This document shows, one piece after another, positions 22,454-35,639 of a stretch of 64,000 bases of DNA (its first letter is position 1; the number at the start of each line of letters is the position of its first letter). Under the pieces are notes generated by a model. That model saw only the letters and a list, made by a program, of their open reading frames with translations, was not told the DNA's origin and made no database searches. Source of the DNA: Ariolimax columbianus (Eukaryota > Mollusca > Gastropoda > Stylommatophora > Arionidae); NCBI GenBank assembly GCA_036924085.1, contig JAVGWX010000004.1, positions 15,961,454 to 16,025,453 on the forward strand, given 5' to 3'. The translations under genes were made by a program, and so were the position numbers.

Positions 22454-22499
22454 ACTTCACCAGCATGTTACTATAGGTAACAATATAGCTTTTCGGCAG

Positions 22500-23005
22500 T
22501 GGGTCTGCAACAGGCGGCGTGTGATGGGTCTGGAACAGGTGGTCTCGAGATGGGTCTGGAACAGGCGGCCGTGTGATGGGTTTGGAACAGGCGGCCGTGT
22601 GATGGGTGTGGAAAAGGCGGCGTGTGATGGGTCTGGAACAGGTGGTCTCGTGATAGGTCTAGAACCGGCGGCCGTGTGATGGGTCTGGAACAGGCGGTCA
22701 TGTGATGGGTCTGGAACAGGTGGTCTGGTTATAGATCTGGAACAGGCGGCCGTGTGATGGGTCTGGAACAGGCGGCCGTGTGATGGGTCTGGAACAGGTG
22801 GTCTCGTGATGGGTCTGGAACAGGCCGTCTCGTGATGGGTCTGGAACAGGCGGCCGTGTGATGAGTCTGGAACAGGCGGCCGTGTGATGGGTCTGGAACA
22901 GGCGGTCATGTGATGGGTCTGGAACAGGCGGCCGTGTGATGGGTCTGGAATAGGCGGCCGTGTGATGGGTCTGGAACAGGTGGTCTCGTGATGGGTCTGC
23001 TACAG
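22500..23005 (+). repeat. 26-bp GC-rich minisatellite, about 19 copies
   Basis: Unit GGTCTGGAACAGGCGGCCGT plus GTGATG, alternating with GGTGGTCTCG and GGCGGTCAT variants. Because 26 is not a multiple of three, the 150-codon minus-strand ORF (22457-22909) cycles through all three phases and is an artefact. Confidence 0.95.
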
Positions 23006-23194
23006 ACGGCCACGTTGAAGATTTGTTACTAATTTCTGCTTGTCTTGAGAGCTGTTCTCAAGAATAATGCTAATTACCGAAAATAAAATATAAACGGTTA
23101 CACAGATAACACGCTGACCTGCTGACACTTTTTTTTCTTTTCGAGTATGTTAAATACCTGTCAGGAAAACTATTTGTCGACCACTATTTAAACT
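23006..23194. other. Unassigned sequence
   Basis: Nothing recognised. Confidence 0.5.
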
Positions 23195-23685
23195 ATGTAC
23201 CGGCATGAAGAGCCTGGAGAAATTTTAGTAGATAAGAGCCTGTGTTTTTCCTATGGCAGCTTAAGGCTGCGAATCATGGACGATTACCAAAACTTCCAGA
23301 CAAAGAATCGAATCCGTCGAGTCAAAATGTTACAGAAAGATCCCCAGAATACCCTGGACAGAGGAAAAGACAAATGTAGACATACGGCAGGAGTTGAGCA
23401 TAGAGAAGAACTGGTTTATTAATTCCATTTTGGCTAGAACTTTGCAAAGACTTTGGTCAAATCAAGAGACACAACGGTCTTGAGAGAACGGTGATGGAAG
23501 GTATGGTACAGAAAAAAGAGGAAGCGGTAGACCAAGAAGATGATGGCACCAAGATATCCAGGAATGCTTGGGTAGAACTGTGACGGAGGCTGGAGTTTTG
23601 GCAAAGGAACAAGTTTCTTTCAGACAGACTGAGACGGGAACTACGTTCTATAAAGGACATGCTTCATTATGATGACCGGCATGCT
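23195..23685 (+). mobile_element. LINE C-terminal fragment (RTE-like)
   Basis: Frameshifted plus-strand translation gives ESWTI-like, then ILRIPWTEEKTNVDI, QELSIEKNWFINSILARTLQ, later LERTVMEGMVQKKRGSGRPR and WWHQDIQECLGRTVTEAG. These are the conserved C-terminal blocks following the RT domain in RTE-like LINEs. It ends near 23680 with AGGACATGCTTCATTATGATGA-like sequence. Confidence 0.75.
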
Positions 23686-25022
23686 TCACTAATCGATGTC
23701 TCGATTATCGATGATTTGCTTAATGTAATCTATACAATTATGTATAAACATGCTTTGCTAATACATGTGCCTATAATAATCAAGGTAAAGGCCGCCGTCC
23801 ATCGCAGATGATGATGGCATAATTTATTTGCTAGCGCTATTTTTAGTAAGGATTAACTGCGCTACTTTTATTCTCACTCTCTCGTCTCGAGCCGTCCGAC
23901 CCCAGTAGCAAGTCAAGGACAAGACGACTAGGTGGCGGCTACGAGATACAGGGTACTCCGCATCAAGCACCCATGAAAAAGACGGCGGAGTCCGGAGTCA
24001 AATAATAATCATTTTGACACCTATATAGTGAAAATGTAATTTTTTTGGAAAGCTACATAAACACTTAATTTGTATGACTAAGCGACGGTTATCTGATCAG
24101 CAAAGTAAACAATTATAGCCAGTTCTGAATCTCGCAAGTGCTGCCTTTAATTTACCAGATTGTTGCTGACACGTTTCAGTAACATTTATCACTTGATTTC
24201 CCTTTTTCAACATTCCATGACGTCACACTTTTCATTGCATTGATGAAAACACACAGAAGACCTGCATGTGGGGAAAAGTACTGGAATCTCTTATCTAGCT
24301 GTCGTCGAAATGAATTTAGTAACACCCACGTGCGCATATTTTGTTGTCAGAGATGATTTAGAGCAATTTTTGGTTATAAATTAAGTGTTTGGTCTAACAC
24401 TTCCGTTTGTTTATTTATACAGATGGGAACTATTTTAAGAGCCTTTATCACATGGTCTAAATGTACTTGTTGTGATTTGTTGTCATTGGAGACACATGAA
24501 GATTGTCCGGAGTAATTAGCTGAAACACTCTAACAAAGTGATTATGATTTGCTGAGTCCGGAATGCCTCGAAACAAGATTAACTGTGTATGGGATCACAT
24601 ATAATTCCAGTAATAACAGAATATTGATTACTTCAAAGGTTGTATGCGGTTTTACCCTCAAAGCAAGCACTGTCCCAGGGGTAAATATGATTCATTGCAT
24701 AGAGATTCTTGTGGAAGTAAAAAAAAAAACCAAGTAACAGACAAAAATAAAAATCGTCAACTGCATCGTTTAGCCAATCCTAGTCAATTTAAAGCATAAA
24801 GAACAAAAAACAAATAACTAACGCGTTACATGTGTGCTTATGCAGAATAGAGCGATGGAATCAGTACGATAAATTCGCTAATGTGGGATAATGGAAATGA
24901 AACAAAGAAAACTGATCTTGGAGTGAAGAGAAGACCCTGCCACTAGATTAAACAGATGTTAATGAAGCCAGCTGACAGCATTACAAAACCGTCCATGGTC
25001 TGAGTTCCCAGTGGAACGTGAG

Positions 25023-25053
<31 letters not shown>

Positions 25054-25677
25054 TATATCAAAATACACATTCAAAGGTAAGCTCTAAACAGACGTAAACG
25101 AATGAAGGATAATATAAAACTTGCTGGAAAGGACGACTCGTGATATGTGTTCTTAATGTGTATTTATTGAATACAAATTGACCACAGGGTGCTAAACGGC
25201 TGGTTAATCGAACGACTTCACATTGACAGCAGCGATAAAAGAGAAAAGAATGATGTGATTGGAAAGATATAAAGCGACGGGCAAGGAAAAACAAAACACA
25301 GTTGTGTGATGGGCTTACTTTTCGGAAGTCGGAAATGTGGAAAAAAAGAAAATGTTTCACATAAAAGACATATACTGGAAGAAATGTAAGGTTAGTGAAG
25401 ATGAATCTTCTCTTATGCTCTAATAGTTAATGTATGGCTCAATTGGTGATCCAGTCTATGAAGTCATGAGGCAAGAGCAACAGTCATGTTCGTATAGAGT
25501 ATGTCTATTAACTAAAATATGCGACAGAAATATGCTACAACAATTATTCTTTTTCTTTTTTTTTTCCCTCCTTTTACTTAATCTCATTTTTCACCTTCCT
25601 TTACTTCTTTCGTTAATCAAAATGAAAACGGTTTACTCGCTTTAAATAAGACGTATATGGCTTTCTTTGCAACCCAG
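23686..25677. other. Unassigned AT-rich sequence
   Basis: A GC-richer block at 23870-24000 ending in AATAATAAT looks like an interspersed element but is not recognised. (AT)n(AG)n lies at 25022-25055 and a poly-T/pyrimidine stretch at 25548-25575. No gene seen. Confidence 0.5.
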
Positions 25678-25764
25678 AAAGCGACGCAACACTGAACATG
25701 TGTTTAGCACGTGGTTCAAGTGCACCAGTTGGGGAGTCTTCTATTCTTGACGTGTTAAATCGTG

Positions 25765-25966
25765 ATGCTAGTATTTTCTTTGATAATAATCTTCTCTGTC
25801 ACAAACGCAGCAATCGCAAACCACTTGGACACCATGGTACCGCCACTCTACACGATCATTGGTCAGTTCCTTTATGGTTATCAGAAAACAAAAACTAGGT
25901 TTGCACTAGAAGATATGCCTGAACAACCTTATGATAGCAGGCAACATATAGGGCATATGATCATAA
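25765..25966 (+). CDS. Putative secreted-protein exon with signal peptide
   Basis: From ATG 25765, 67 codons plus one base are open and end at ATAA|GTAAGT (intron from 25967), a consensus donor. Residues 2-13 (LVFSLIIIFSVT) form a hydrophobic signal core, with a likely cleavage after AIA at residue 18. The mature start reads NHLDTMVPPLYTIIGQFLYG, followed by a charged stretch KTKTRFALEDMPEQPYDSRQ. There is no dibasic-amidation site and no cysteine in this exon. A pyrimidine-rich acceptor (TTTCTTTGCAACCCAG at about 25662-25677) could start the exon, giving an 87-base 5' leader with one upstream ATG in another frame. I do not recognise the family. No downstream exon is identified. The combination of signal peptide and donor is the main support. 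Confidence 0.45.
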
Positions 25967-27290
25967 GTAAGTGTAGGCTGCTGCCCGGAAAACATTCAAG
26001 TTAAAAATCTACCCAAGTTATTTGTACTTTACCAATGTGGTTTGTTAAGAGCAGCTATAGATGGCGTCTAACTGGCTGCGGGTCTACTTAGCTCTAGTGT
26101 TTGAGTTTATTAAGATGGACTTGCACATCGGTTAACCCACTCTCAGATAAACTGATTGTATACATACTCTGTAGATTCTTCTAAAACAGTATACAGACGT
26201 TAAGTTACGTTAAGTTAAGTAAGTTAAGTTAGTTAAGTTAGTTAAGTTAAGTTATGTTTAGATTAAGTTAAGACAAACAAAAATGATGACATGACAACTG
26301 AAACTGGATGGCAAAACAAAGCGCTTTTGAAGTTTCGAAATGTTCAAAGAGTTGATAGTTATAGAATGAATTGTTCGTTAATATCACTCGGCACGATACT
26401 TGATGATGATGAGAAATAGGAGGTGGAGGAGGAGGGTGATAAGCAGATATCAATTCGGTTGCAGATGCTACCGTTTTGTGCTTGCACGAAGCCAGATGAT
26501 TAAATCAGACACACTATCAATGACTTGATAAAAACAATTTATTCTACGTTCTAGACCACCATGCTAATGAGATGACATTGTATAGAGTACAACGCGCGTA
26601 CATACCTAGTTTCTTGGCGGGGCAAAGACAGGGAAGACACAAAGAGAGAAGCTGTATGAGTCTTTCAAATCATGTCATGGTCGTAAGCCAACCATGTGAA
26701 TAGTAAGTTGTGGTGCTACAGGACAGCGAATGCTAGTTATCATGTGATGATCTGTTTTTTTGTTTGCACCCTGCCCACCTTCTTAAGTACGCTTTTGGGT
26801 ACTCGTTGGTTTATCCACCTGGATTAAAATTTATCCCTAACAATACCCCTGCCACACCGCAGTAAAAACAGATTATAGGTCCTTATTAATCATATTGCAA
26901 GATATACAACATTGAAACACAACAAAAACTATCGAAGGCAAGTCGAGGCAAAAATTATTCAATGTTTTAAACATAAATTACCAATTAAAATATTTAACAT
27001 AACATATATTACATAATTTCACTACAGTTTTGGAGTCCACCGCTCATCAAATTTTTTGTAAATAATAGGAAAGAAAACCGGATGTCAAATCGGGTAAAGA
27101 AAAACATGTTGCTGAGGTACGGTAGGGGTACTGTTAGAGCGACATACAATTCAGGTGAATAGACGGACAAGTACTCGCTTTTGAGTGTTGGAAGAAACAG
27201 TGTAACCCGCTACCATAGAAACTTCAACAGTTATCCCAACTCACCACACGTAGATCCAAACATCAACCCCAGCAACACGTGCTTGTCGTC
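25967..27290. other. Unassigned; GTTAA-type microsatellite
   Basis: (GTTAA)n-like repeats lie at about 26200-26272. The remainder is AT-rich and not recognised; it would be intronic if the 25765 exon is real. Confidence 0.5.
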
Positions 27291-27425
27291 TTTTAGAGCA
27301 TGCAAGGTCTCTATTCTCTAGAACATGCCCGTATTTTATTCTCAAATGCATGTCTAGATTCTATTTTCTAGAGCATGCCTGACTCTATTTGTAGAGCATG
27401 CCTGAACTCTATTCTCTAACATTCA
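27291..27425 (+). repeat. About 30-bp degenerate tandem repeat (AGAGCATGCCTG-type)
   Basis: TAGAGCATGC / TAGAACATGC followed by CTCTATTNTCT recurs about four to five times with indels. Confidence 0.7.
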
Positions 27426-27728
27426 TTATGCCAAACTGATATATCAAGCGATTACTACACGACACCGTGTCTCAAGACTCGCACACATGCCACTCCTACA
27501 ACTACACATATAGCAATAGGAAGCACAGCTTAATGTCACATGTTGTACACAATACAATGTTAAACGACAGCTACTGTTGTGTATGCGTGTTAACGAAATT
27601 ATTTGAAGTTTTAGGAAGGCTCGTGTCTTTATGTTTCATAAAATCAAATGATATGTTCATTTTGACTTCATGATTAAGATAGATCTGCTGGAAAACGTGC
27701 GAAATATTACCACAACTTGTGATCCATG
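27426..27728. other. Unassigned sequence
   Basis: Nothing recognised. Confidence 0.5.
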
Positions 27729-27760
27729 ACACACACATGCACGCACACACATACACACAC

Positions 27761-27791
<31 letters not shown>

Positions 27792-27828
27792 CACCACACC
27801 ACACACACCACCACACACACACACACGT
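27729..27828 (+). repeat. (CA)n microsatellite
   Basis: CA dinucleotides with CACACCACAC interruptions. ORFs on both strands here are artefacts. Confidence 0.98.
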
Positions 27829-28879
27829 AAATACTAATACATTGAAAGACGTACATTTTCATAATCTGGTACACAGTCACTACGTAATTATCAGGTCTGT
27901 CTGACGTGTTTTCTACCCAAAATATAAAGTTAAAATAGAAGTCATGCTGTATTTAGTGCAAGTGGATACCCATTCTGTACTCCTGTAGTGAAGGTCTCAG
28001 TATCAATGAATTTGGCATGAGCTTATTCACAAGATACACATCTTCCTATGTTAGTGGTCTTCTAAATTTTCAGCAACGTCACCCTTTTCACAATATGTAA
28101 GAGAATCTATTCCCTTTTCCAAGATTGTCTGACTTGAAAGATGCTTTCCATATAATGTGTATATGATATTGAACAAAATCTTCTTTTTTGTCTATGTTAG
28201 TACATATACATTTGTATGTATTTTTTGAATAGTGTTTCACAAGATTAAAAGCAATAGAACATGTTATGGGTTTTAAAACGTAAACGAAAGTTGTTTAAAA
28301 AAATGTTCATAACTAATTAATTAATAGAATAAAGTAAAAAATACTGCAATAAATAAAGAAGCTCAAAAGGGAATGCTAGGGTATTGTCAATGAGAAATAC
28401 GCGATTGTTTCTTCTTTGCCAATTCTTGGGTACGCGGAGAAGTGCTTGGAATGGTACATAACTGGTTATTTTCAACCTTCAGTCTACTTCGTTTTCACTT
28501 ACAACAATGTTAAAAAGTCTGAATCATAAAGTTTTGTTAACAAAAATGTAAGTAATGCATGGATAGCTCTTTGTATTTAATTTGAATACTAAGAACATAT
28601 TAAAGGCTAAAAATACGTGATTGATTTCTCTTCGAAATATCTCTTGCTAAAGAATCAGTTCAGATCCAGAAAATCATCTCGGCTATCAATTAGAACTTTT
28701 AAAACTGACACATTTAATGGATTTCACACTAAATCTAACTCCTCGTCACTGGTCAAGCGCTACCAGAGTTTTCGAAAAATAAAATGTTTGCAGGTTTAAT
28801 ATCACTAAAAATGTCACCTGAATGCATTTTCTAGTGCTATAAAATGCTGCAGCATTTTATTTTTTGCTCTGCTACTGAA
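27829..28879. other. Unassigned AT-rich sequence
   Basis: Nothing recognised. Confidence 0.5.
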
Positions 28880-29660
28880 TCATGCATTTGGCAGCGCAAA
28901 TGAAAGAATCTGCTGGTCAGACGGTACCCTGTTTAATCTTGCAAGGCTCAATGTCAAAATGGCGATCCCAGAGGTCCCCATCAGGAACTTGCTATTTGCT
29001 GATGATGCTGCAATTGTCACCCACAATCAGCTGGAACTTCAGAACATCAAATATCGTTTCTCCAAGACGAGCAAAGATTTTAGCATCACAATAAGTTTCA
29101 ACAAAACAAATGTGCTGGGATAGGAATTAGATGCCACACCAACTTTTAACATTGATAATTATAAATTCGTAGATGCATACAGCGACAAACTCTTTCTAGA
29201 CTCACAAATAGGCAGTCGCATTGGCAAAGCTACTGGCACATTTTCTTTTCTCATAGTGTGACACCTCAAGCCAGTAACTTACAATTAAAACCAAAGCCAT
29301 GGTTTACAAATGTTGTGTCATCAGCACGTTCTTTAATGATAACGAAACTTGGGCAACATTTGCCAAACAAGGGGAAAGATCTTTGGAGCCTGCGATCCAT
29401 CCTTGGAATTATTTGGAGGAACAGAGTGTCAAATGCAGCAATGCATTCTCGCACTGACATCCCAAGTGTGTATATACTCCTTAGGCAGCGACAACTACAA
29501 TGGCTTGGTCATGTTTATCGCATGGAAGATGACCGCATCCTTAAAGGCTCTATTTAAAGTTGATGAATGGCAAAAGAACGGTTGTCGGACTACAGCTGAG
29601 GTTCAAAGATCTGTATAGACGGAATATTTGTGCACTGAACATATAGCTGACATCATGGAA
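28880..29660 (+). mobile_element. LINE A fragment (RT motif C to C-terminus)
   Basis: IRNLLFADDAAIVTHNQLEL near 28990 is the FADD catalytic block of LINE A-type RTs and keeps both aspartates. DYNY-like, KLFLDSQIGSRIGKATGTF follows as the thumb block. After frameshifts come IPSVYILLRQRQLQWLGHVY and RMEDDRILKGS, matching the RRLRWLGHV block at 14720-14790. It is truncated at both ends and frameshifted. Confidence 0.8.
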
Positions 29661-30148
29661 AGACGATTTTTCAGATATATCTAAATGGAAAGGCGACTTC
29701 GGACTGGATGAAAACAAACTTTAAAGCACGGAGAAGTGAAATGAAAAAAGAAAACGAAGTAAGAAAGTGTAACAGTTCCCGCCGGAGCAGAGAGTTTAGG
29801 ACAGGGGTGATGTGGTTGTTGATAAAAAAAGGTACCTGAATGCGTGTCAAGGTCACTCACCGCCTCAACAAAGGAGAACAGAGTTGGGGCAAAGAATGTG
29901 GACAGGTAGGAGCTGACCACTGGCCTTTCGATTTGGATAGGGAGAGAATGAGTGACAGATGGATTTGCAACGGAGCTTTCTGCGATAGATGAGTGACAGG
30001 TGTGCAAAATATTTCGTTCCAATAAGACTGAATAGAGCCATTCCCTGAGATCCATTGGTCAAGCTCTGACTTTGCTTGAGTATATATAACTCGAGACAAA
30101 GTATTGCTAAGGAGGTTGGATGGAGAGGAGGCTGAATAGAGAGATGAG

Positions 30149-30179
<31 letters not shown>

Positions 30180-30287
30180 CTAACTTTAGATAGTCTGTTT
30201 AGCTCACCGACTTAAATAGAGGAGCGATTGATAGACTGTTGGACGAATGTTAGTGATAGATAATCTGAACGTGTTGTAAGCAGGGGA
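29661..30287. other. Unassigned; (AG)n microsatellite
   Basis: (AG)n at about 30150-30178. Overlapping minus-strand ORFs at 29681-30099 look repeat-derived but I cannot name a family. Confidence 0.45.
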
Positions 30288-31556
30288 CATTGTGAACGAG
30301 GTATGTCCAGATCGCCCGCCTGAGGGGATTTGAGTGAGGAAGTTTTTGATAAGGTGTGTTGAGGATGCAGTTAAAGAGATGTGTGTGTGTGTGATGGGAG
30401 TAAGGCAATAGAACTGGGTTTTAGATAGTTGGGAATTCCATCAAGAGGTAATGCTTAATATTTCCACTTTAGTTAATATGTATATTAACATATATATAAT
30501 AATAGCATACTTAGTTTTAGATGATATGTATTGCATTGTGTTTGTAATTTCACTACTCATTTTTCTGGTATGAGTATTATATATTATAATACATATGCCA
30601 CCTGCTGTGTGATATGTCAATTACTGAGTATGGTTATGAATGATGTGGATTAGTGTGATAATGTTCTCTAAACTACAGACCGAAACATGGATGGTCATTT
30701 TTTTCATCTGCCAAATGACCATTTTCGTCTCCACTATCCAAAATGTAAAAACCACTCAAATTGTACCTGCATCCCCAAAAAAAACAAAACAATGTTACAC
30801 CATTTTCGTCTCCACTATCCATAATGTAAACACCACTTCTGTTTACAACTCCACTTAAATTGTACCTGCATCCAAAAAAAAACAATGTTACACCATTTTC
30901 GTCTCCACTATCCTTAATGTAAACACCACTCCTGTTTACAACTTCACTCACATCGAACATGCATAAAAGACATGTCATTTGATACATACAAACTTTTTGT
31001 AATACATACATAATCAATACAAGCAGAAGAAAACCACTATGGCTGGTCGTTTTTACAACACTAGCCACCACTTTTAAATCGTTTTACATCAAACACATCC
31101 AATTCTGTCCTTGCAGGACCTTTAGCTCATCAAAACAAAACAAAAAACACTTTAAGGAATTCTCCTAACTCATTGAGGTCAACAAACCTCGCCCTGTACC
31201 CCATTGTGAACGAGGTATGTCCAGATCGCCCGCCTGAGGGGATTTGAGTGGTGAAGAGTATTTGATAAGGCGTGTTGAGGACGTAGTTAAGGAGATGTGT
31301 GTGTGTTTGTGATGTAATTGCAAGGCAATAGAACTGGGTTTAGATAGTTAAGAATTCCATCAATAGCATATGCTTAAAATTTCCGCTTTAGTTGATTATT
31401 TATATTAACATATATATATATATATATAATGTAGGAATATTTAGTTAAGATGCTATGTATTGTATATGAGTATTATGTAATAAATATGTCATCTGCTGTG
31501 TGCTATATTATTTGCAGTGTGTGGGCATGATTGATGTGGATGAGTGTGATAATGTT
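30288..31556. repeat. Pair of direct repeats (378 and 355 bp) flanking a 536-bp non-coding core; TRIM-like
   Basis: 30288-30665 and 31202-31556 share CATTGTGAACGAGGTATGTC, ATCGCCCGCCTGAGGGGATT, GGCAATAGAACTGGGTTT and GTGTGATAATGTT in the same order and orientation. The core has no ORF of note and contains its own tandem repeat. Size and layout resemble a terminal-repeat retrotransposon in miniature. However, the repeats do not show clean TG...CA ends and I see no clear primer-binding site or polypurine tract, so a segmental duplication is equally possible. Confidence 0.6.
30716..30965 (+). repeat. 82-93-bp tandem repeat, about 2.8 copies, inside the core
   Basis: Units begin CACCATTTTCGTCTCCACTA and contain AATGTAAACACCACT and ATTGTACCTGCATCC. 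The first unit lacks about 11 bases. Confidence 0.9.
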
Positions 31557-31631
31557 TTAAGTTAGAATAACGGCCAGGGCAAACAGTTGGGTCTGTTACA
31601 AAAGACCAACTAAGTAGTGAATCACATCACC
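31557..31631. other. Unassigned spacer
   Basis: Short unassigned stretch between the direct-repeat unit and a 61-bp repeat. Confidence 0.5.
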
Positions 31632-31806
31632 AAGCACACATTGCCGTATAGACATGCATGACTTTACAACTTCACATTAGTTAACCTTAAACAAGCTCAC
31701 ATTGCCCTATAGACATGCATGACTATACATCTTCACCTTAGCTAACCTAAAATAAGTACACATTATCCAATAGACATGCATGTTTACAATTTAATCTTAG
31801 CTACCC
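31632..31806 (+). repeat. 61-bp tandem repeat, 3 copies
   Basis: GACATGCATG occurs at 31651, 31712 and 31773, giving a period of exactly 61 bp, each preceded by CACATT-CC-TATA. Confidence 0.9.
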
Positions 31807-33151
31807 GTTATAAATTTGGCAAGTTTGCATTCCACAGGCGTCAGAAGTCAAGCAAACATCAAGGAAACACGCGTGACTCATGAAACAATACCAATTAACG
31901 CATTGTTATTTCTTTCAGATTTAGTTCCAGAATTCTGTGAGTAGGCGCTCGTATTTTATTTTATTTTTTTGATTACAGAAGAATTTAACAGTCCGTATGA
32001 GACCAGAGGGCCAGATTCATCGAAATTTGGAAAAGTCTTCACTAGCCTGACAAAATCATGGTTGGGGCTGAATGAAGTCCATGGGCAGTTCGTTTCACAT
32101 ACCTGCCTCAAAGAGTAATATTAGAAAGAACGATAGTAAACAACAGGAATGAACAGATCGATGAAGACACAGTAAATATTGTAAGGACAGTCTGAAGAGA
32201 AATCAGATGAATCAAATAACTCACCTAATACCTAGAACTAGCAAATGAAAATTGAAATGTAGACATGAAGATCTAAATAAAGAAGAGATCAACTGGACGA
32301 GAAAAGTACAACCTATTTGAAAGCACCATGAACTGATGGAAACTCCCCGGTATTAAAGCTTCCACTTCCATAAATACTACACGGACATATACATATGTGG
32401 ATATGTGGATATGCGGATATGTGGATATGTGGATATGTAAATGTTGACTTAATAGATAGAGGAGTGAAGGGAGTGACTAAACTCCAGTTAATCCTCCCAA
32501 TGCGTCCGTCTGGAACCGTTTCTGATATCCAAGCTCAACTATTGGCCTTCTCGTGCTATACAGTCGATACATGGCAACAAGTTACGTAGGGTAAATATAA
32601 AATGGCAGCCTTAAAGGCAGGCTACCAAGTGAACGTAAAATGGATTGAAAATAATCTGCCATCTAGAATAGGATATACTGACATGTCAAATGTGACAGGA
32701 GTCAGCCCACAACCCTGTCAGACCAACATCATAGAGGTAACACGTATGAGACACATTTAAACATTTTCAGTCATTTTATTTTAAGATTGTCAGAGACACT
32801 CATATCTACAATATTATCTGCTTCACAATTTATGCTAATTCAAAAAATAATATGGAAATTAATTATATTAATGATAATAACTTCATTAAGTTTACCAGAC
32901 CCCGAAGTTGAGCCTTGAAAAGTCATATATCAAGGTATACATTATATATATATCAGGGTATATAAGAATCGTATGCCAAAACATGTAAGTCAAAGTAGAC
33001 GGAATCATATGCCAAGATATACAGGAGAATTTGTTATTTAAACTTGAATCGAAAAAATAGTATGACTTATGAAAGTTTTAATCGGATGTCCATAGTAAAA
33101 AGCGATAACCAAACAACGTTGCCAGTCACCATTGTGTTTCATACATACATA
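31807..33151. other. Unassigned; small repeats
   Basis: (GGATATGT)n at 32391-32440. A short TATCAAGGTATATA-type block at about 32920-33025 resembles the array at 39830-40660. No gene recognised. Confidence 0.5.
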
Positions 33152-33389
33152 CACACATACATACATAAATACATACATATATACATACATACATACATAC
33201 ATATATACATACATACATACATACATATATACATACATACATACATACATACATTCGTACATACATACATACATACATACATACATACATTCATACATAC
33301 ATACATTCATACATACATACATTCATACATACATACACACATACATACATAAATACATACATATATACATACATACATACATACATTCA

Positions 33390-33423
<34 letters not shown>

Positions 33424-33436
33424 CATACATTCATAC
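33152..33436 (+). repeat. (CATA)n microsatellite
   Basis: About 70 units with TATA and TTCA variants. ORFs of 94-110 codons on both strands are simple-repeat artefacts. Confidence 0.98.
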
Positions 33437-33830
33437 ATGTGTTCTGTGCCTAAACCATTTGTGAACAGTCTGTCACAGAACTCACTCCGTTTTGAAACTT
33501 CCTTCTCCACATATACACTTGCTGGAATGAAAGGCATGCATCACCGTACTGACCACCAGTCGTCGAAGAATTTCTATAGGTTTTACTCATTCACTGCTAA
33601 AAAATACGGATATCAGAACGCCGCTCATCTTTGGTGCACGGCAGTAGTAGGGTGGTCATCTATTAACTGCAATTATGACGTCATGTTCTTCTGTCTTCTC
33701 CGTGATGGTACATTCAAGACACTATTGGCATCCTTATAAACCATATTAACAAGTTACAATACAAAGGCAGGGTTCTTCTAATTACCATCCCACAGTTTAT
33801 GTTTTCATGTGAAGCCCCCTTGTACATGCA
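33437..33830 (+). repeat. Interspersed repeat family X, copy 2
   Basis: Collinear plus-strand version of the blocks at 3026-3500. It has NSLSQNSLRFETSFSTYTLA at the start and TTACAATACAAAGGCA then GTGAAGCCCCC at the end. It directly follows a CATA array. The 100-codon ORF (33437-33739) is not recognised as a known protein. Confidence 0.65.
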
Positions 33831-35639
33831 TGCAGATATATATATATTAATATAATTCATTGCACGTATCTCTTTCTAAGATCAACAATACTCTATTTGA
33901 AAGATTATTTGTGCTTCTAACACTCCTAATAATAATTCTGAACATTAATTTTTTCATACGGCTCATAAGGCTTATTATGCAATTGTTTAAACTGGCAAAG
34001 CTACATATATTTACTTTAAAGAATCATTTAATAGACTGCTAGTGTCGTAAATGACATTTAACATTCTTTCATCACTGCTATTCCGGCTTCACTCCCAACC
34101 TTATTTTCCTCTTTTGTTATTGCATTCCGAAGAGTACAAACATTTTGTAAAGAACAAGTGTGCTATCTCTGTTTATTAAATATAATGAGAAGAATGAATT
34201 ATATATCAGGGCAATTCGCTAAAAACATTATAGAGAGCACTACCTATCTACACGAGATAATGTTGTTGAATTATTCATCTATTATGGTATTGTATAGGTG
34301 TCTCGAGTGCACGTTGCCGTACATTGCATGCATCCAGATATTGGTATAGATATGGAATGGGGAGACTGCGGACTCTGACTGGTCTATGAGTATTTTCGTG
34401 TGCAACAAGCTGGCATTGGCAGCAGGGTTTTCTTAGGCTTGTTCTTAACAAATTAAGTTGTAATGGAACAGGATTTCGTTTACAATGATGAGAGGGCGAG
34501 ATGACACTCAGATGCGTTGGTCACCCATATGGTAACGGGGATGTCAACAATAGGATAACTGTAACCTTCTAAGCATGCCAAAAAGATGATTAAAGAATGT
34601 TGTCTATGGTGCTAGCAACTTCATCATGTAAAACCAAAAATGCGATAACCAAACTGAAATTGCAAATATAAAAATAATATGATTCTTGCAAGGGATCGGC
34701 GATTGGAGTGGACTTCAATTGAAGCATAAACATGAATCAGTGGCCATAGTTTTTCTTCACAAATAAAGTAGTGCCGGAAGCTATATTGACGATGGAGATT
34801 ACTGGGACAAAAAACAGGATCCCTCTTTTGCTTAGTCTTAAATAACATATGTAAGTATGCTTCATATACCACCCTGGGACGAATACAGAAACGAAACGTA
34901 CTTTACAACCCAAACATCTTCTTCATGGAAAACAGACACTAGACATATGAACAACACATTATGGATGAAAAGATAAATATATCAAAAGTAGATAGGAACA
35001 CATAGAGATGATACACAAATTATAGTTTTTTAATGCCACTAATGTAGACGTGTTTTCGTTCTGAGTAGAAGAGCAAAAAATGGATTTAATCAAACTGACC
35101 ATACTCACGTCCGCTAATTACGGCAACAAGTCTATACATTTGGAAGCCGCTAAGCATCTTTTTTAATATCCTTTTTATAGGTTGCTATCTCCTTTTGATA
35201 CATCCATCTATATTTCAATCATGACTTAGCTGATACGTGTTTTATATTGTCGTTGAAGAAGACGATTTTGACGTAACATAGCATTCATTCATGTGTTCGT
35301 ACTTAAGCGGCTTCAGAAACATAATTGTAATGGTTTCTCTTAAACTTTATTTTAACTCGTCGTACAGCAGCAACCTCGCCTTATTGTTTTTCATTATTAA
35401 TAAGTCTCTTTCATGAGACAATACACTGGACAACACATTTTGATAATATCCATGCCTCTGAGGATAAAAAGAGTAAGTTATTGTCTGTTTAAATGTGCTG
35501 AACACAAATTTGACAATTAAAAAGGTAAGCTGACTACTATTTCTGAGAAATTCGCCATTGGTCGTATTGTATCTATTTTTATTATAAAGTAATAGGTAGA
35601 CCGGTAACCGCCCACATCTATGTCCCCTGCCGTTTGTAT
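33831..35639. other. Unassigned AT-rich sequence
   Basis: Short ORFs (33860-34042, 34158-34349, 34624-34872) have no recognisable pattern. No repeats of note. Confidence 0.5.

Noticed and set aside
22457..22909. 150-codon minus-strand ORF with PxPDPSH repeats
   Set aside because: Produced by a 26-bp minisatellite cycling through three phases.
30288..31556. Complete LTR retrotransposon
   Set aside because: No gag or pol sequence between the repeats and no TG...CA ends.
33038..33537. ORFs of 76-110 codons around the CATA array
   Set aside because: Simple-repeat translations.
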